Assembly (NCBI GenBank): GCA_947452905.1
Contig: CANGEP010000001.1
Location: forward strand, 124,001-188,000
DNA: 64,000 nt
From: Bacteroidota bacterium
GTDB lineage: Bacteria > Bacteroidota > Bacteroidia > Chitinophagales > Chitinophagaceae
Direction: 5' to 3'
In this document: positions 35,118 to 43,362 of the stretch, piece by piece
Layout of the letters: every line of letters begins with the position of its first letter
Numbering within the stretch: position 1 is the stretch's first letter
Made by a program: the position numbers and the translations under genes
Notes under the pieces: model-generated
Told to the model about the DNA's origin: nothing
Databases searched by the model: none
Seen by the model: only the letters and a program-made list of their open reading frames with translations

Positions 35118-36641
35118 CTACAAATCAAATTTAATGCCTTGAGCTAAGGGTAAATGGGTGCTCCAATTTATGGTATTAGTTTGTCTTCGCATATAGGCTT
35201 TCCAAGCGTCAGAGCCACTTTCACGTCCACCTCCAGTTTCTTTCTCTCCACCAAAAGCACCTCCAATCTCGGCGCCACTAGTGCCAATATTAACATTGGC
35301 AATGCCACAATCGCTTCCACTAGCCGATAAAAACAATTCAGACTCACGCATGTTTAAAGTCATTATAGCGGAAGACAATCCCTGTGGTACATTATTTTGA
35401 ATAGCAATTGCTTCTTGGATGTTGGTGTATTTCATTACATATAAAATAGGCGCAAATGTTTCATGTTGTACAATTTTATAATGGGGGAGTACTTCTGCAA
35501 TACATGGTTTTACATAACATCCACTTTCATAACCAGCGCCCTCTAAAACACCACCTTCTACTAAAAATTTTCCACCTTCTTTTTTACATGCATCAATAGA
35601 TTGTAAATACATCTTTACAGCGTCTACATCAATTAAAGGACCCATGTGATTATTACTATCTAAAGGATCTCCGATTTTAATTTGTGCATATGCTTTTGTT
35701 AATTTAGCCACAAAACTATCGTATACTTTTTCTTGAATAATTAAACGTCTTGTGCTGGTACATCTTTGTCCTGCAGTGCCCACTGCTCCAAATACAGCTC
35801 CAATTAAAGACATGTCCAAATCTGCATTTTCGGTAATGATGATGGCATTATTGCCGCCTAATTCTAAAATAGTTTTTCCTAATCGACCTGCTACTGCCTT
35901 ATTTAATTCTTTTCCCATTCTTGTTGATCCTGTCGCAGAAACTAATGGGATGCGTGTATCATTACTTATCCATTCGCCTACTTCACGACCTCCTTGTACC
36001 AAAGAGTTTACACCTTCTGGTACTTGGTTAGCAGCAAATACTTTTGCAACAATTTGTTGAACTGCATTACCACAGATAGGTGCTTTTTCGCTAGGTTTCC
36101 AAATTGTAACATTGCCACAAACCCATGCTAAAGCTGCATTCCAACTCCATACCGCCACAGGGAAATTAAAAGCCGAAATGATACCTACAATTCCTAATGG
36201 ATGCCACTGTTCATACATTCTATGTAAAGGTCTTTCGCTATGCATGGTGAGTCCATATAATTGTCGAGATAAGCCCACTGCAAAATCACAGATATCAATC
36301 ATCTCTTGTACCTCTCCTAAACCTTCTTGTAAACTTTTACCCATTTCATAACTCACTAATTGACCTAAAGCATTTTTTTCTTTTCTTAAGGCCTCTCCTA
36401 ATTGTCGAACTACTTCTCCTCTTTTGGGGGCTGGCCAATTACGCCATTGTGTAAAGGCAGTTTCTGCTTGATGAATAATTTGCTGGTAGGCAGCAGCATC
36501 GGTAGTTTTTACAGTCCCAATTAATTGATTATTGACAGGGGAGAATGAGTTTATGGTTAAGCCTGTACTTTTTATCCACAGCGTACCTGTTGAACTTCCC
36601 TCATTTTCTTTTTGAATCTGAAGTTGTTGTAAAAATTCCAT
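35118..36641 (-). CDS. ALDH7-family aldehyde dehydrogenase (alpha-aminoadipic semialdehyde type)
   Basis: A 507-residue NAD-dependent aldehyde dehydrogenase with catalytic C294 in AGQRCTSTRR, the ELGGNNAIII block with the general-base Glu, and the ALDH7 (antiquitin) signatures SAFNFPVAVW and GTSGAEIGGAFGGEKETGGGR. ALDH7 enzymes oxidise alpha-aminoadipic semialdehyde/piperideine-6-carboxylate in lysine catabolism and also detoxify aldehydes. No other lysine-degradation gene is nearby, so the substrate is uncertain. It lies 2 nt after the adenylyltransferase gene. Confidence 0.9.
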   Translation of the reverse strand: MEFLQQLQIQKENEGSSTGTLWIKSTGLTINSFSPVNNQLIGTVKTTDAAAYQQIIHQAETAFTQWRNWPAPKRGEVVRQLGEALRKEKNALGQLVSYEMGKSLQEGLGEVQEMIDICDFAVGLSRQLYGLTMHSERPLHRMYEQWHPLGIVGIISAFNFPVAVWSWNAALAWVCGNVTIWKPSEKAPICGNAVQQIVAKVFAANQVPEGVNSLVQGGREVGEWISNDTRIPLVSATGSTRMGKELNKAVAGRLGKTILELGGNNAIIITENADLDMSLIGAVFGAVGTAGQRCTSTRRLIIQEKVYDSFVAKLTKAYAQIKIGDPLDSNNHMGPLIDVDAVKMYLQSIDACKKEGGKFLVEGGVLEGAGYESGCYVKPCIAEVLPHYKIVQHETFAPILYVMKYTNIQEAIAIQNNVPQGLSSAIMTLNMRESELFLSASGSDCGIANVNIGTSGAEIGGAFGGEKETGGGRESGSDAWKAYMRRQTNTINWSTHLPLAQGIKFDL

Positions 36642-36643
36642 AA

Positions 36644-37132
36644 TTATTTTTTAATTTTTTCAATAATGTTGGTGGTCGAAAAACCATCCACAATGGGATT
36701 GATTATTACTTTACCACCCGCAGCAATCACTTCTTTAGCACCTACAATTGTTTCAATGGTATAATCTCCACCTTTTACTAATACATCAGGTAAAAGATTG
36801 CTTATTAATTCATAGGGTGTATCTTCTTCAAATATCACCACTGCATCAACTAATACGAGATTGGCTATAACTAAAGCACGGCTATGTGTGTTGTTGATGG
36901 GGCGAGTAGGGCCTTTTAATCTTTGCACGCTTGCATCACTATTAAGCCCCACTATTAAAAAGTCTGCTTCTCTTGCTGCTTGCGCTAAAGAAAATAAATG
37001 ACCTTCATGTAAAATATCAAAACAACCATTGGTGAAAGAAACAGTTTTACCTGCTACTCGCCAAGCACTCATCATTGCTTTAGCTTGGTCAATTGTCATT
37101 ATTTTTTTCTCAATACCTTCTGTGAATCTCAT
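36644..37132 (-). CDS. rfaE2: D-glycero-beta-D-manno-heptose 1-phosphate adenylyltransferase
   Basis: A 162-residue nucleotidyltransferase corresponding to the C-terminal domain of HldE (RfaE2). It has the HxGH motif at H42-H45 in TNGCFDILHEGHL and LVKGGDYT further on. It activates heptose-1-phosphate with ATP for the LPS core. The kinase domain that is fused to it in E. coli is not present here and must be a separate gene. It is tightly packed in the operon, 1 nt after the flippase-like gene. Confidence 0.92.
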   Translation of the reverse strand: MRFTEGIEKKIMTIDQAKAMMSAWRVAGKTVSFTNGCFDILHEGHLFSLAQAAREADFLIVGLNSDASVQRLKGPTRPINNTHSRALVIANLVLVDAVVIFEEDTPYELISNLLPDVLVKGGDYTIETIVGAKEVIAAGGKVIINPIVDGFSTTNIIEKIKK

Positions 37133-37133
37133 G

Positions 37134-38120
37134 TTACTTAGCAGGTTTATTGATAAATGGAAGGATAACTAAACTAAGCCCTCCCAATACTAATACTATA
37201 ATAAATTGGGAAAACCATTGTAATGTTCCATTGGCTAATCCCAAAGTATATTCAATACCATTTAATTCTAAAACTTTTGCCATGAAAAAAGCATAGGCGC
37301 CAATGCCTCCTGGTGTTAAAATCATACCAATACTTGCATAAGCCAGGCAACTCAAAGCAGTGGACATTGAGCTAGCGGTTCCTTCGGTACCATACAATCC
37401 AATATAAGTGGCAAATAAATACAGAAACCAAATGCCAAAAGAATAAGCAAAAAATAAATTATGTTTTTTTAATTTGGTAGCACTTATAATACCTTCCCAA
37501 ATGCCTAAAAATATATGTTTTATTTTAGCTGTTGCATGGGTCAATTTTTTTCTAAAAAGAAATGCCACCAAAAAGGCTAAAAGTAAAATCCCAATTATTA
37601 TATAGGTAAATAAGTAACTCTCATTTTGTGGAGCGCCAGTTTGTGTTTTTTGTAATTGATGCCATCCCGTTTGAATAACATTAAATTGAAAACATAGGGC
37701 CAGTAAAAAAACAATCCCCAAACTAAGTACATCAAAGGCTCTTTCGGCAACAATGGTACCTACAATTTTTTCGGCAGGTACATTTTCATATTTGGATAAA
37801 AGGGTACATTTTAATACTTCTCCTAAACGCGGTACAGCTAAATTGGCTAAATACCCAATTAAAACCGCTAAATAAGTATTGGCAATAGATGGTTTATAAC
37901 CCAATGGCTCCATAATTAAACGCCATCTTAGGGCTCTTAGTAAATGGGATAGACCCAATATAAAGAAGACCGGAATAATGATCCAGAATTTTGAATGGGC
38001 TAGGGCAATCTTAAATTTATCCCATTCCTGAGGGGGTATTTGGTGTAAACTCCACCAAATCAATAATATGCCAATGAAGAAAAAGAAGGCTATTTTAAGG
38101 AATTTACCCACGATAAACAA
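37134..38120 (-). CDS. Lysylphosphatidylglycerol synthetase TM-region / flippase-like membrane protein
   Basis: A 328-residue polytopic inner membrane protein with about eight hydrophobic segments. It has family patterns such as LRALRWRLIMEPLGY near residues 65, NLAVPRLGEVLKCTLLSKYE near 95-115 and a late TPGGIGAYAFFMAK. It belongs to the UPF0104/AglD-like family, related to the membrane part of MprF. The adjacent heptose adenylyltransferase hints at a lipid or glycan transport role, but this is inference. The start is probably TTG at 38120 or GTG at 38111; no ATG is close. Confidence 0.85.
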   Translation of the reverse strand: MFIVGKFLKIAFFFFIGILLIWWSLHQIPPQEWDKFKIALAHSKFWIIIPVFFILGLSHLLRALRWRLIMEPLGYKPSIANTYLAVLIGYLANLAVPRLGEVLKCTLLSKYENVPAEKIVGTIVAERAFDVLSLGIVFLLALCFQFNVIQTGWHQLQKTQTGAPQNESYLFTYIIIGILLLAFLVAFLFRKKLTHATAKIKHIFLGIWEGIISATKLKKHNLFFAYSFGIWFLYLFATYIGLYGTEGTASSMSTALSCLAYASIGMILTPGGIGAYAFFMAKVLELNGIEYTLGLANGTLQWFSQFIIVLVLGGLSLVILPFINKPAK

Positions 38121-38225
38121 TTTTAAGTACCCTGCAATTTACAACCAATTGTCTAGAAAAAGGGGGTAGATTTTGTCCTAATTAAGGTAGTTTCCGGGCC
38201 GTTTCTTAAAGTGCTTACTATTATG

Positions 38226-38233
38226 TACCTTTG
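38226..38233 (+). promoter_or_regulatory. -7 box for the GT5-like gene
   Basis: TACCTTTG at 38226-38233 lies 37 nt before the ATG at 38271. It falls inside a longer open frame whose first ATG is at 38211, which argues that 38271 is the real start. The -33 region is weak. Confidence 0.5.
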
Positions 38234-38270
38234 CCAACTCAAAGTTGGTTCTGAGTTAAACCCAAAAGGA

Positions 38271-39089
38271 ATGTCTGAAAAAAAACGAATTTTATACATC
38301 GCAACTGAAATGTCACCTTATTTAGAGTTGACAGAGTTTGCTGAGATAATTAATAAGTTAGCTATTAAGAGTAACGATAGCGGACTCGAAGTTCGTTGTA
38401 TTATGCCCCGATTTGGTGTTATTAACGAAAGACGCCATCGATTACACGAAGTAGTTCGTTTATCTGGCATTAATGTTCAAGTGGATGGAGATGATTATCC
38501 ATTACAAATTAAAGTGGCTTCACTTCCTAATGCCCGATTACAAGTATACTTTTTAGAAAACGAAGACTTCTTTAAACGTAAGCAAATTTTTCACGACGAA
38601 AGCGAAACTTGGTTCGAGGATAATGCCATGAGAACAGTTTTCTTTTGTAGAGGTGCCTTAGAAACAGTTAAGAAATTTGGATGGCCTCCCGACATTATTC
38701 ATTGTAGTGGTTGGATGACTGGCTTAATTCCAGCGTATATAAAAACTGCCTTTAAAAAAGAACCAGTTTTCTCTAATTCGAAAGTAATATTCACCATTGG
38801 TGCTAATACTTTCGAAGAAAAACTAGGCAAAGATTTTTTAGCAAAAGCTTTAATTAATGCCAATATCAAAGACAAAGATTTAGAAGCCTTTAAAGATTTA
38901 AACAACGCTGCTTTATTTAGAGGGGGTGCTTCCTATGCCGATGCAATTAGTTTTGGTTCTGACATAGTAGATAAAAAATTAATGTCTGAATTCTCTGCAG
39001 TGAAAGGCAAAAAAGTTGTTCCTTTTAATGGATGGGATTCCGATTTAACAGAGTATTTAGATTTATACAACGAACTTGCAGGCAAGTAA
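38271..39089 (+). CDS. Glycogen/starch-synthase-like GT5 N-domain protein, probable pseudoenzyme
   Basis: A 272-residue protein resembling the N-terminal Rossmann domain of glycogen synthase (KKRILYIATEMSPYLE, RCIMPRFGVI, DIIHCSGWMTGLIPAYIK). The ADP-glucose-binding KTGGL at the start is replaced by LELTEF. The catalytic HxHDW block reads HCSGW. The C-terminal nucleotide-binding domain is missing altogether. A true glycogen synthase is about 470 residues. It is thus unlikely to make glycogen. I chose ATG 38271 because it follows the -7 box and an AAAGGA. The DUF4270 gene follows 15 nt later. Confidence 0.8.
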   Translation: MSEKKRILYIATEMSPYLELTEFAEIINKLAIKSNDSGLEVRCIMPRFGVINERRHRLHEVVRLSGINVQVDGDDYPLQIKVASLPNARLQVYFLENEDFFKRKQIFHDESETWFEDNAMRTVFFCRGALETVKKFGWPPDIIHCSGWMTGLIPAYIKTAFKKEPVFSNSKVIFTIGANTFEEKLGKDFLAKALINANIKDKDLEAFKDLNNAALFRGGASYADAISFGSDIVDKKLMSEFSAVKGKKVVPFNGWDSDLTEYLDLYNELAGK

Positions 39090-39104
39090 AGACAAAAAAA
39101 TTCA

Positions 39105-40589
39105 ATGGCATCATCTACTATAGTTCAACGCTTTTCATTTATTGTTTTCTCCTTTTTTATTTTTTCTGCCTGTACTAGAATTGGCACTACAGAATTGGGA
39201 CTAGGTTTGCTCCCTCCAATAGATGCATTTAATACCAAGGATACTGTTTTGGAAGTAGAAACTGAAACAGTGGAAAGGCCAGACTCTTTAAGAATTTATG
39301 GCTCTGATGATCATTTAGTAGGTACCCTTACCAATGACCCATTGTTTGGTGCCACAAATGCCAATATGTTCTTTCAACTAAAGCCTACTTATTTCCCTTA
39401 CTATATTAAAGGGAGTATAGATAGTGTTGTAATTGATTCTGCTTTTTTAATTTTATCATATAGAGGTTTTTATGGAGACTCCACAAAGCCTGTAAAATTG
39501 AACTTAAGAAAGATTAGTGCCAGCACCCCATTATCTACCGACTCCACTTGGGCTAGTAATTACCCCAATGCATATAATATTCAATCCGATGATGTGGTCG
39601 CGGATCCCTTTACCTTAGACTTTACTAAAGTTCATGACTCTGTAATTAATAGATTTGAAGCAGCTAAAGATCAAATTCGAATACCAATTAATAAAAAGTA
39701 CATTACTAAATTTTTCAAAGAATTTGATTCTACCAATGCTTATAAAACAGATACTACTTTAAGACAATATTTTCCTGGATTTGCCTTGAGTACTGACGCC
39801 AATACTAACAACAATGTTTTAGTAAGAATTAGTTTATTGGATACCAATACTAAATTGGCATTATACTATTCCACCAATTCTACTGCAGGTACTGCAACAC
39901 CTGGCCAAAGAGATACGGTGGTTGATTATTTTAAATACACCATTTATGATAATGGTGACGTAAACTTTGTAACAAGAAAAAGAACAGGATCTGAATTGGC
40001 CAATCATTTAGGGAAAGCTAATGACTCATTGGTGTATATGCAAACTAGCCCTGGTACTATGATAAAGGTTAAAATTCCAGGGTTAAAGAATTTTGCTAAC
40101 AAAGTGGTTCATCGTGCCGAACTAATTGCCGAACAAGTACCCTCTACCAATCCTTCTCCATTTGAAGCCCAAATGTATCCGCCTAATTATTTATTCTTAG
40201 GGGCTTATGATAGTGCTTCTGGTAGAATCCGAAACATACCAAACGACTATCAAGGAACGGTAAATACTACTGCCTTCGGTATTTTTGGAGGTCGATTAAC
40301 GTATAAGTCAATCCAAGGCTATGATAAAGTAGCTTCTTATAATTTTAGTATTAGTAGATATGTTCAAGGAGTAATCTCGAGAAAAGATTCCATTTTTGAC
40401 ATGAGAATTATCGCACCTGTGAATGACTCAGTTAAATATGTACCACCTTATCCTAATAATATTACTGCGGGGAGTGATTATTTAACATCCTCCTTAGGAA
40501 ATCAGCCAGCATTAGGCCGAGTAAGATTGGGGGGAGGTAAACATTCCAAATTTAAAATGAGATTACATATTTATTATTCCGATTTATAA
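39105..40589 (+). CDS. DUF4270 lipoprotein
   Basis: A 494-residue envelope protein with a lipoprotein signal ending FIFSAC, Cys at residue 23. The conserved N-terminal segment ELGLGLLPP and the KDTVLEVETE strand follow. The rest is beta-rich with many Asp-Ser/Asp-Thr turns, and it ends in an RLGGGKHSKFKMRLHIYYSDL strand. DUF4270 proteins are common in Bacteroidota and have no known function. It lies directly downstream of the GT5-like gene, probably in one transcript. Confidence 0.85.
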   Translation: MASSTIVQRFSFIVFSFFIFSACTRIGTTELGLGLLPPIDAFNTKDTVLEVETETVERPDSLRIYGSDDHLVGTLTNDPLFGATNANMFFQLKPTYFPYYIKGSIDSVVIDSAFLILSYRGFYGDSTKPVKLNLRKISASTPLSTDSTWASNYPNAYNIQSDDVVADPFTLDFTKVHDSVINRFEAAKDQIRIPINKKYITKFFKEFDSTNAYKTDTTLRQYFPGFALSTDANTNNNVLVRISLLDTNTKLALYYSTNSTAGTATPGQRDTVVDYFKYTIYDNGDVNFVTRKRTGSELANHLGKANDSLVYMQTSPGTMIKVKIPGLKNFANKVVHRAELIAEQVPSTNPSPFEAQMYPPNYLFLGAYDSASGRIRNIPNDYQGTVNTTAFGIFGGRLTYKSIQGYDKVASYNFSISRYVQGVISRKDSIFDMRIIAPVNDSVKYVPPYPNNITAGSDYLTSSLGNQPALGRVRLGGGKHSKFKMRLHIYYSDL

Positions 40590-40606
40590 TCATTAGACAT
40601 TATTTA

Positions 40607-40614
40607 TATATTTG
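40607..40614 (+). promoter_or_regulatory. metK promoter -7 box
   Basis: TATATTTG at 40607-40614, with TTTA 20 nt upstream (one mismatch to TTTG), 18 nt before the metK ATG. Confidence 0.65.
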
Positions 40615-40632
40615 CACTTTAAATCATAAACT

Positions 40633-41886
40633 ATGCCCTATTTATTTACATCAGAGAGCGTTTCAGAAGGACATCCAGACAAAGTAGCGGATCAGATTTC
40701 TGACGCCTTAATTGACAACTTTTTAGCATTTGATCCACAATCAAAAGTGGCTTGTGAAACTTTAGTTACAACAGGCCAGGTAATCTTGGCGGGTGAAGTA
40801 AAATCTAAAGCTTATTTAGATGTTCAAACTATTGCACGTGATGTAATCAAGAAAATAGGATATACAAAAAGTGAATATATGTTTGAAGCGGATAGCTGTG
40901 GTGTATTAAGTGCTATCCACGAACAATCTGCTGATATTAACCAAGGGGTGGATAGAAAGAAAAAAGAAGAGCAAGGTGCTGGTGACCAAGGGATGATGTT
41001 TGGTTATGCAAGCAATGAAACAGAAGATTATATGCCATTGGCTTTAGACTTAGCGCACAAAATTTTAATTGAATTAGCTGCTTTAAGAAGAGAGAACAAG
41101 GCTATTAAATATTTAAGACCAGATGCAAAATCTCAGGTAACCTTAGAGTACAACGACAAAAACGAGCCAGTGCGTATCGATGCAATCGTTGTATCTACTC
41201 AACATGATGATTTTGATGCAGAAGGAAAGATGTTAGCGAAAATCAAAAAAGATATCGTTGAGATTTTAATTCCAAGAGTAAAAGCAAAATATAAGAAATA
41301 CGCTAAGTTGTTTAACAACGATATTAAGTATCATATTAACCCAACAGGTAAGTTTGTAATTGGTGGACCACATGGTGATACTGGTTTAACAGGCCGTAAA
41401 ATTATCGTAGACACTTACGGTGGTAAAGGTGCACACGGTGGTGGTGCTTTCTCTGGTAAAGATCCAAGTAAGGTAGACCGTTCAGCTGCTTATGCTACGC
41501 GTCACATTGCCAAAAACTTAGTAGCTGCAGGTGTAGCGAGCGAAGTATTGGTGCAAGTTTCTTACGCGATTGGTGTGGCTAAGCCAACATCTATCAACGT
41601 AAACACTTACGGTACTGCGAAAGTAAAATTAACGGATGGTCAAATTGGTAAATTAGTAGAGAGTGTATTTGATATGCGTCCTTACTTTATCGAGCAACGT
41701 TTAAAGTTAAGAACACCAATGTATAGCGAAACTGCTGCTTACGGACATATGGGTCGCAAGAACGAAACAGTGACTAAAACATTTACAAGCCCAGATGGTA
41801 AAACAAAAACCATGAAAGTGGAATTGTTTACTTGGGAGAAATTAGATTATGTAGCGAAAGTGAAAAAAGCTTTCGGTTTAAAATAG
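40633..41886 (+). CDS. metK: S-adenosylmethionine synthetase
   Basis: A 417-residue enzyme with MetK signatures: [18 protein letters not shown] near residues 7-24, [12 protein letters not shown] near 115-126 and [19 protein letters not shown] near 273-291. It makes SAM from methionine and ATP. It is about 30 residues longer than E. coli MetK because of an insertion around residues 105-112 and a longer C-terminus. Codon use is strongly biased, as in highly expressed genes. It has its own promoter and terminator. Confidence 0.97.
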   Translation: MPYLFTSESVSEGHPDKVADQISDALIDNFLAFDPQSKVACETLVTTGQVILAGEVKSKAYLDVQTIARDVIKKIGYTKSEYMFEADSCGVLSAIHEQSADINQGVDRKKKEEQGAGDQGMMFGYASNETEDYMPLALDLAHKILIELAALRRENKAIKYLRPDAKSQVTLEYNDKNEPVRIDAIVVSTQHDDFDAEGKMLAKIKKDIVEILIPRVKAKYKKYAKLFNNDIKYHINPTGKFVIGGPHGDTGLTGRKIIVDTYGGKGAHGGGAFSGKDPSKVDRSAAYATRHIAKNLVAAGVASEVLVQVSYAIGVAKPTSINVNTYGTAKVKLTDGQIGKLVESVFDMRPYFIEQRLKLRTPMYSETAAYGHMGRKNETVTKTFTSPDGKTKTMKVELFTWEKLDYVAKVKKAFGLK

Positions 41887-41901
41887 TTGAATGATTTTAA
41901 A

Positions 41902-41941
41902 TAAAGGCCCGTTCCGATTTTTCTGGACGGGCCTTTTATTT
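41902..41941 (+). terminator. metK terminator
   Basis: AAAGGCCCGTTCC pairs with GGACGGGCCTTT (one G-T or mismatch position) around an 8-nt loop and is followed by a T-rich tail to about 41942. Confidence 0.88.
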
Positions 41942-41961
41942 TGTCTAATAAATTAATACCA

Positions 41962-42531
41962 ATGAAAGATCACAAATCAGCATCTGAAATTAATCCTTGG
42001 AAAAAAATAGGAGATAAATTAGTGTACGATAATCCTTGGATTAGTTTAACGGAGTATGATGTTATTACACCTGCTGGTACTGAAAGTATTTATGGTAAAG
42101 TACATTTTAAAAATATTGCTGTAGGCGTTATCGCTATCGATAGCAATGAGGATACCTATTTAGTAGGTCAGTATCGGTTCCCCTTAGATTTATATAGTTG
42201 GGAAATCCCTGAAGGAGGGTGTCCAGAAGGTACAGATTGGTTATCTGCTGCTAAGAGAGAACTAAAAGAAGAAACTGGGTTGGAAGCTAATTCTTGGACT
42301 GAAATTTTACAAATGCACGTATCTAATTCTGTTTCCGATGAATTTGCTGTTGTGTATGTGGCCAAAGATTTAGTGGCGGGGGAATCTAGCCCCGAAGAAA
42401 CTGAAGACTTGCAAATTATTAAAATGCCTTTTGAGCAGGCTGTTAATTGGGTGATGGAAGGTAAAATTACTGACTCCATATCGGTCGCAGCTATCCTAAA
42501 ATGGAACTTACTTAAAAACAAAAAAGGTTAA
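41962..42531 (+). CDS. NUDIX hydrolase, ADP-ribose pyrophosphatase type
   Basis: A 189-residue hydrolase with a Nudix box, PEGGCPEGTDWLSAAKRELK followed by EETGL (about residues 78-102). The REUxEExGU core is intact, but the first Glu position of the box is Thr. Layout and length fit ADP-sugar pyrophosphatases, which recycle ADP-ribose or ADP-glucose. I chose ATG 41962; a TTG at 41941 would lie inside the metK terminator tail. The stop codon doubles as the first bases of the rlmB -7 box. Confidence 0.88.
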   Translation: MKDHKSASEINPWKKIGDKLVYDNPWISLTEYDVITPAGTESIYGKVHFKNIAVGVIAIDSNEDTYLVGQYRFPLDLYSWEIPEGGCPEGTDWLSAAKRELKEETGLEANSWTEILQMHVSNSVSDEFAVVYVAKDLVAGESSPEETEDLQIIKMPFEQAVNWVMEGKITDSISVAAILKWNLLKNKKG

Positions 42532-42536
42532 CTTTG
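42529..42536 (+). promoter_or_regulatory. -7 box abutting the rlmB start
   Basis: TAACTTTG at 42529-42536 starts with the stop codon of the NUDIX gene and ends 4 nt before the rlmB ATG. The -33 match is poor (TTA 18 nt upstream). Confidence 0.45.
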
Positions 42537-42540
42537 ACGC

Positions 42541-43356
42541 ATGCAGGAAAGAAGAAATCACTCAGATAGAAAGTTTACTGGACCAAGACGTTTTGGACCA
42601 AGACCCGCTACTACCGAAAGAAAATTTATAATTGGTCGTCAACCCATTTTGGAATCCTTCAGTTCAGATACGAATATTGAGAAAATTCTGATTCAAAAAA
42701 ATGCGCAAGGAGAAGGTTTAAGTGAAATAAAAAAAGCAGCTTTAGACAATAATATACCCATTCAATTGGTGCCTATTGAAAAGCTCAATGGAATGACTAA
42801 AGCAAATCATCAAGGGGTATTGGCTTTTATTTCCATGGTAAAATACATGGATCTACAAGAAGTAATCGATTTTGTAGTTGCTAAAGGGGAGACCCCTTTA
42901 TTTATGATGCTCGATGGGGTTACTGATGTGCGTAATATAGGAGCCATTAGCAGAAGTATTCATTGTTGTGGTGCTCAAGCATTAATTATACCAGACAAGG
43001 GGGTAGGTGCTTTAAATGAAGAAGCCTTTAAAAGTAGTGCAGGTGCTTTAGAGCATATTCAAGTGGTTCGCGTAAGTAGTTTATTAAAAGCAGTTGACAC
43101 ACTTCATTTAAATGGCATTCAGGTGTTTACTTCTGAAATGCGTGCCGACAGAAATGTACATGAATTGGATCTCACTATTCCTTCTTGTATTATTATGGGA
43201 GATGAGGGTAGAGGCGTTCAACCTTTTTTAGCTAAAGCCGCCGATTATTTCTTTAAAATTCCAATGGCTACTAATTTCGATTCATTTAATGTCTCGGTAG
43301 CAGCAGGTATTATTTTGTACGAGTCAATGAAGCAAAGAATGTTTAGTGCTAAATAA
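42541..43356 (+). CDS. rlmB: 23S rRNA (guanosine-2'-O-)-methyltransferase RlmB / TrmH family
   Basis: A 271-residue SpoU-type methyltransferase. It has a basic N-terminal tail (about 1-28), a substrate-binding domain (30-105) and a trefoil-knot SAM domain. The three family motifs are LDGVTDVRNIGAISRS (about 122-137), IIMGDEGRGVQ (about 219-229) and IPMATNFDSFNVSVAAGI (about 240-257). It would methylate G2251 of 23S rRNA, although other TrmH-family targets cannot be excluded. A second upstream promoter with NUDIX is possible. Confidence 0.92.
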   Translation: MQERRNHSDRKFTGPRRFGPRPATTERKFIIGRQPILESFSSDTNIEKILIQKNAQGEGLSEIKKAALDNNIPIQLVPIEKLNGMTKANHQGVLAFISMVKYMDLQEVIDFVVAKGETPLFMMLDGVTDVRNIGAISRSIHCCGAQALIIPDKGVGALNEEAFKSSAGALEHIQVVRVSSLLKAVDTLHLNGIQVFTSEMRADRNVHELDLTIPSCIIMGDEGRGVQPFLAKAADYFFKIPMATNFDSFNVSVAAGIILYESMKQRMFSAK

Positions 43357-43362
43357 TCACCC

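Noticed and set aside
35113..35118. GTG start for the subtilase
   Set aside because: ATG 35112 gives a standard signal peptide beginning MKK and avoids overlap with the preceding stop.
38234..38248. Hairpin CCAAC-TCAAA-GTTGG in the leader of the GT5-like gene as a riboswitch or attenuator
   Set aside because: Only five base pairs and no conserved aptamer sequence.
38211..38270. A longer N-terminus for the GT5-like protein starting at ATG 38211
   Set aside because: It would place the -7 box TACCTTTG inside the coding region. The added 20 residues resemble nothing in the family.
41941..41961. TTG start for the NUDIX protein
   Set aside because: It falls in the T-tail of the metK terminator. 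ATG 41962 gives a normal family N-terminus.
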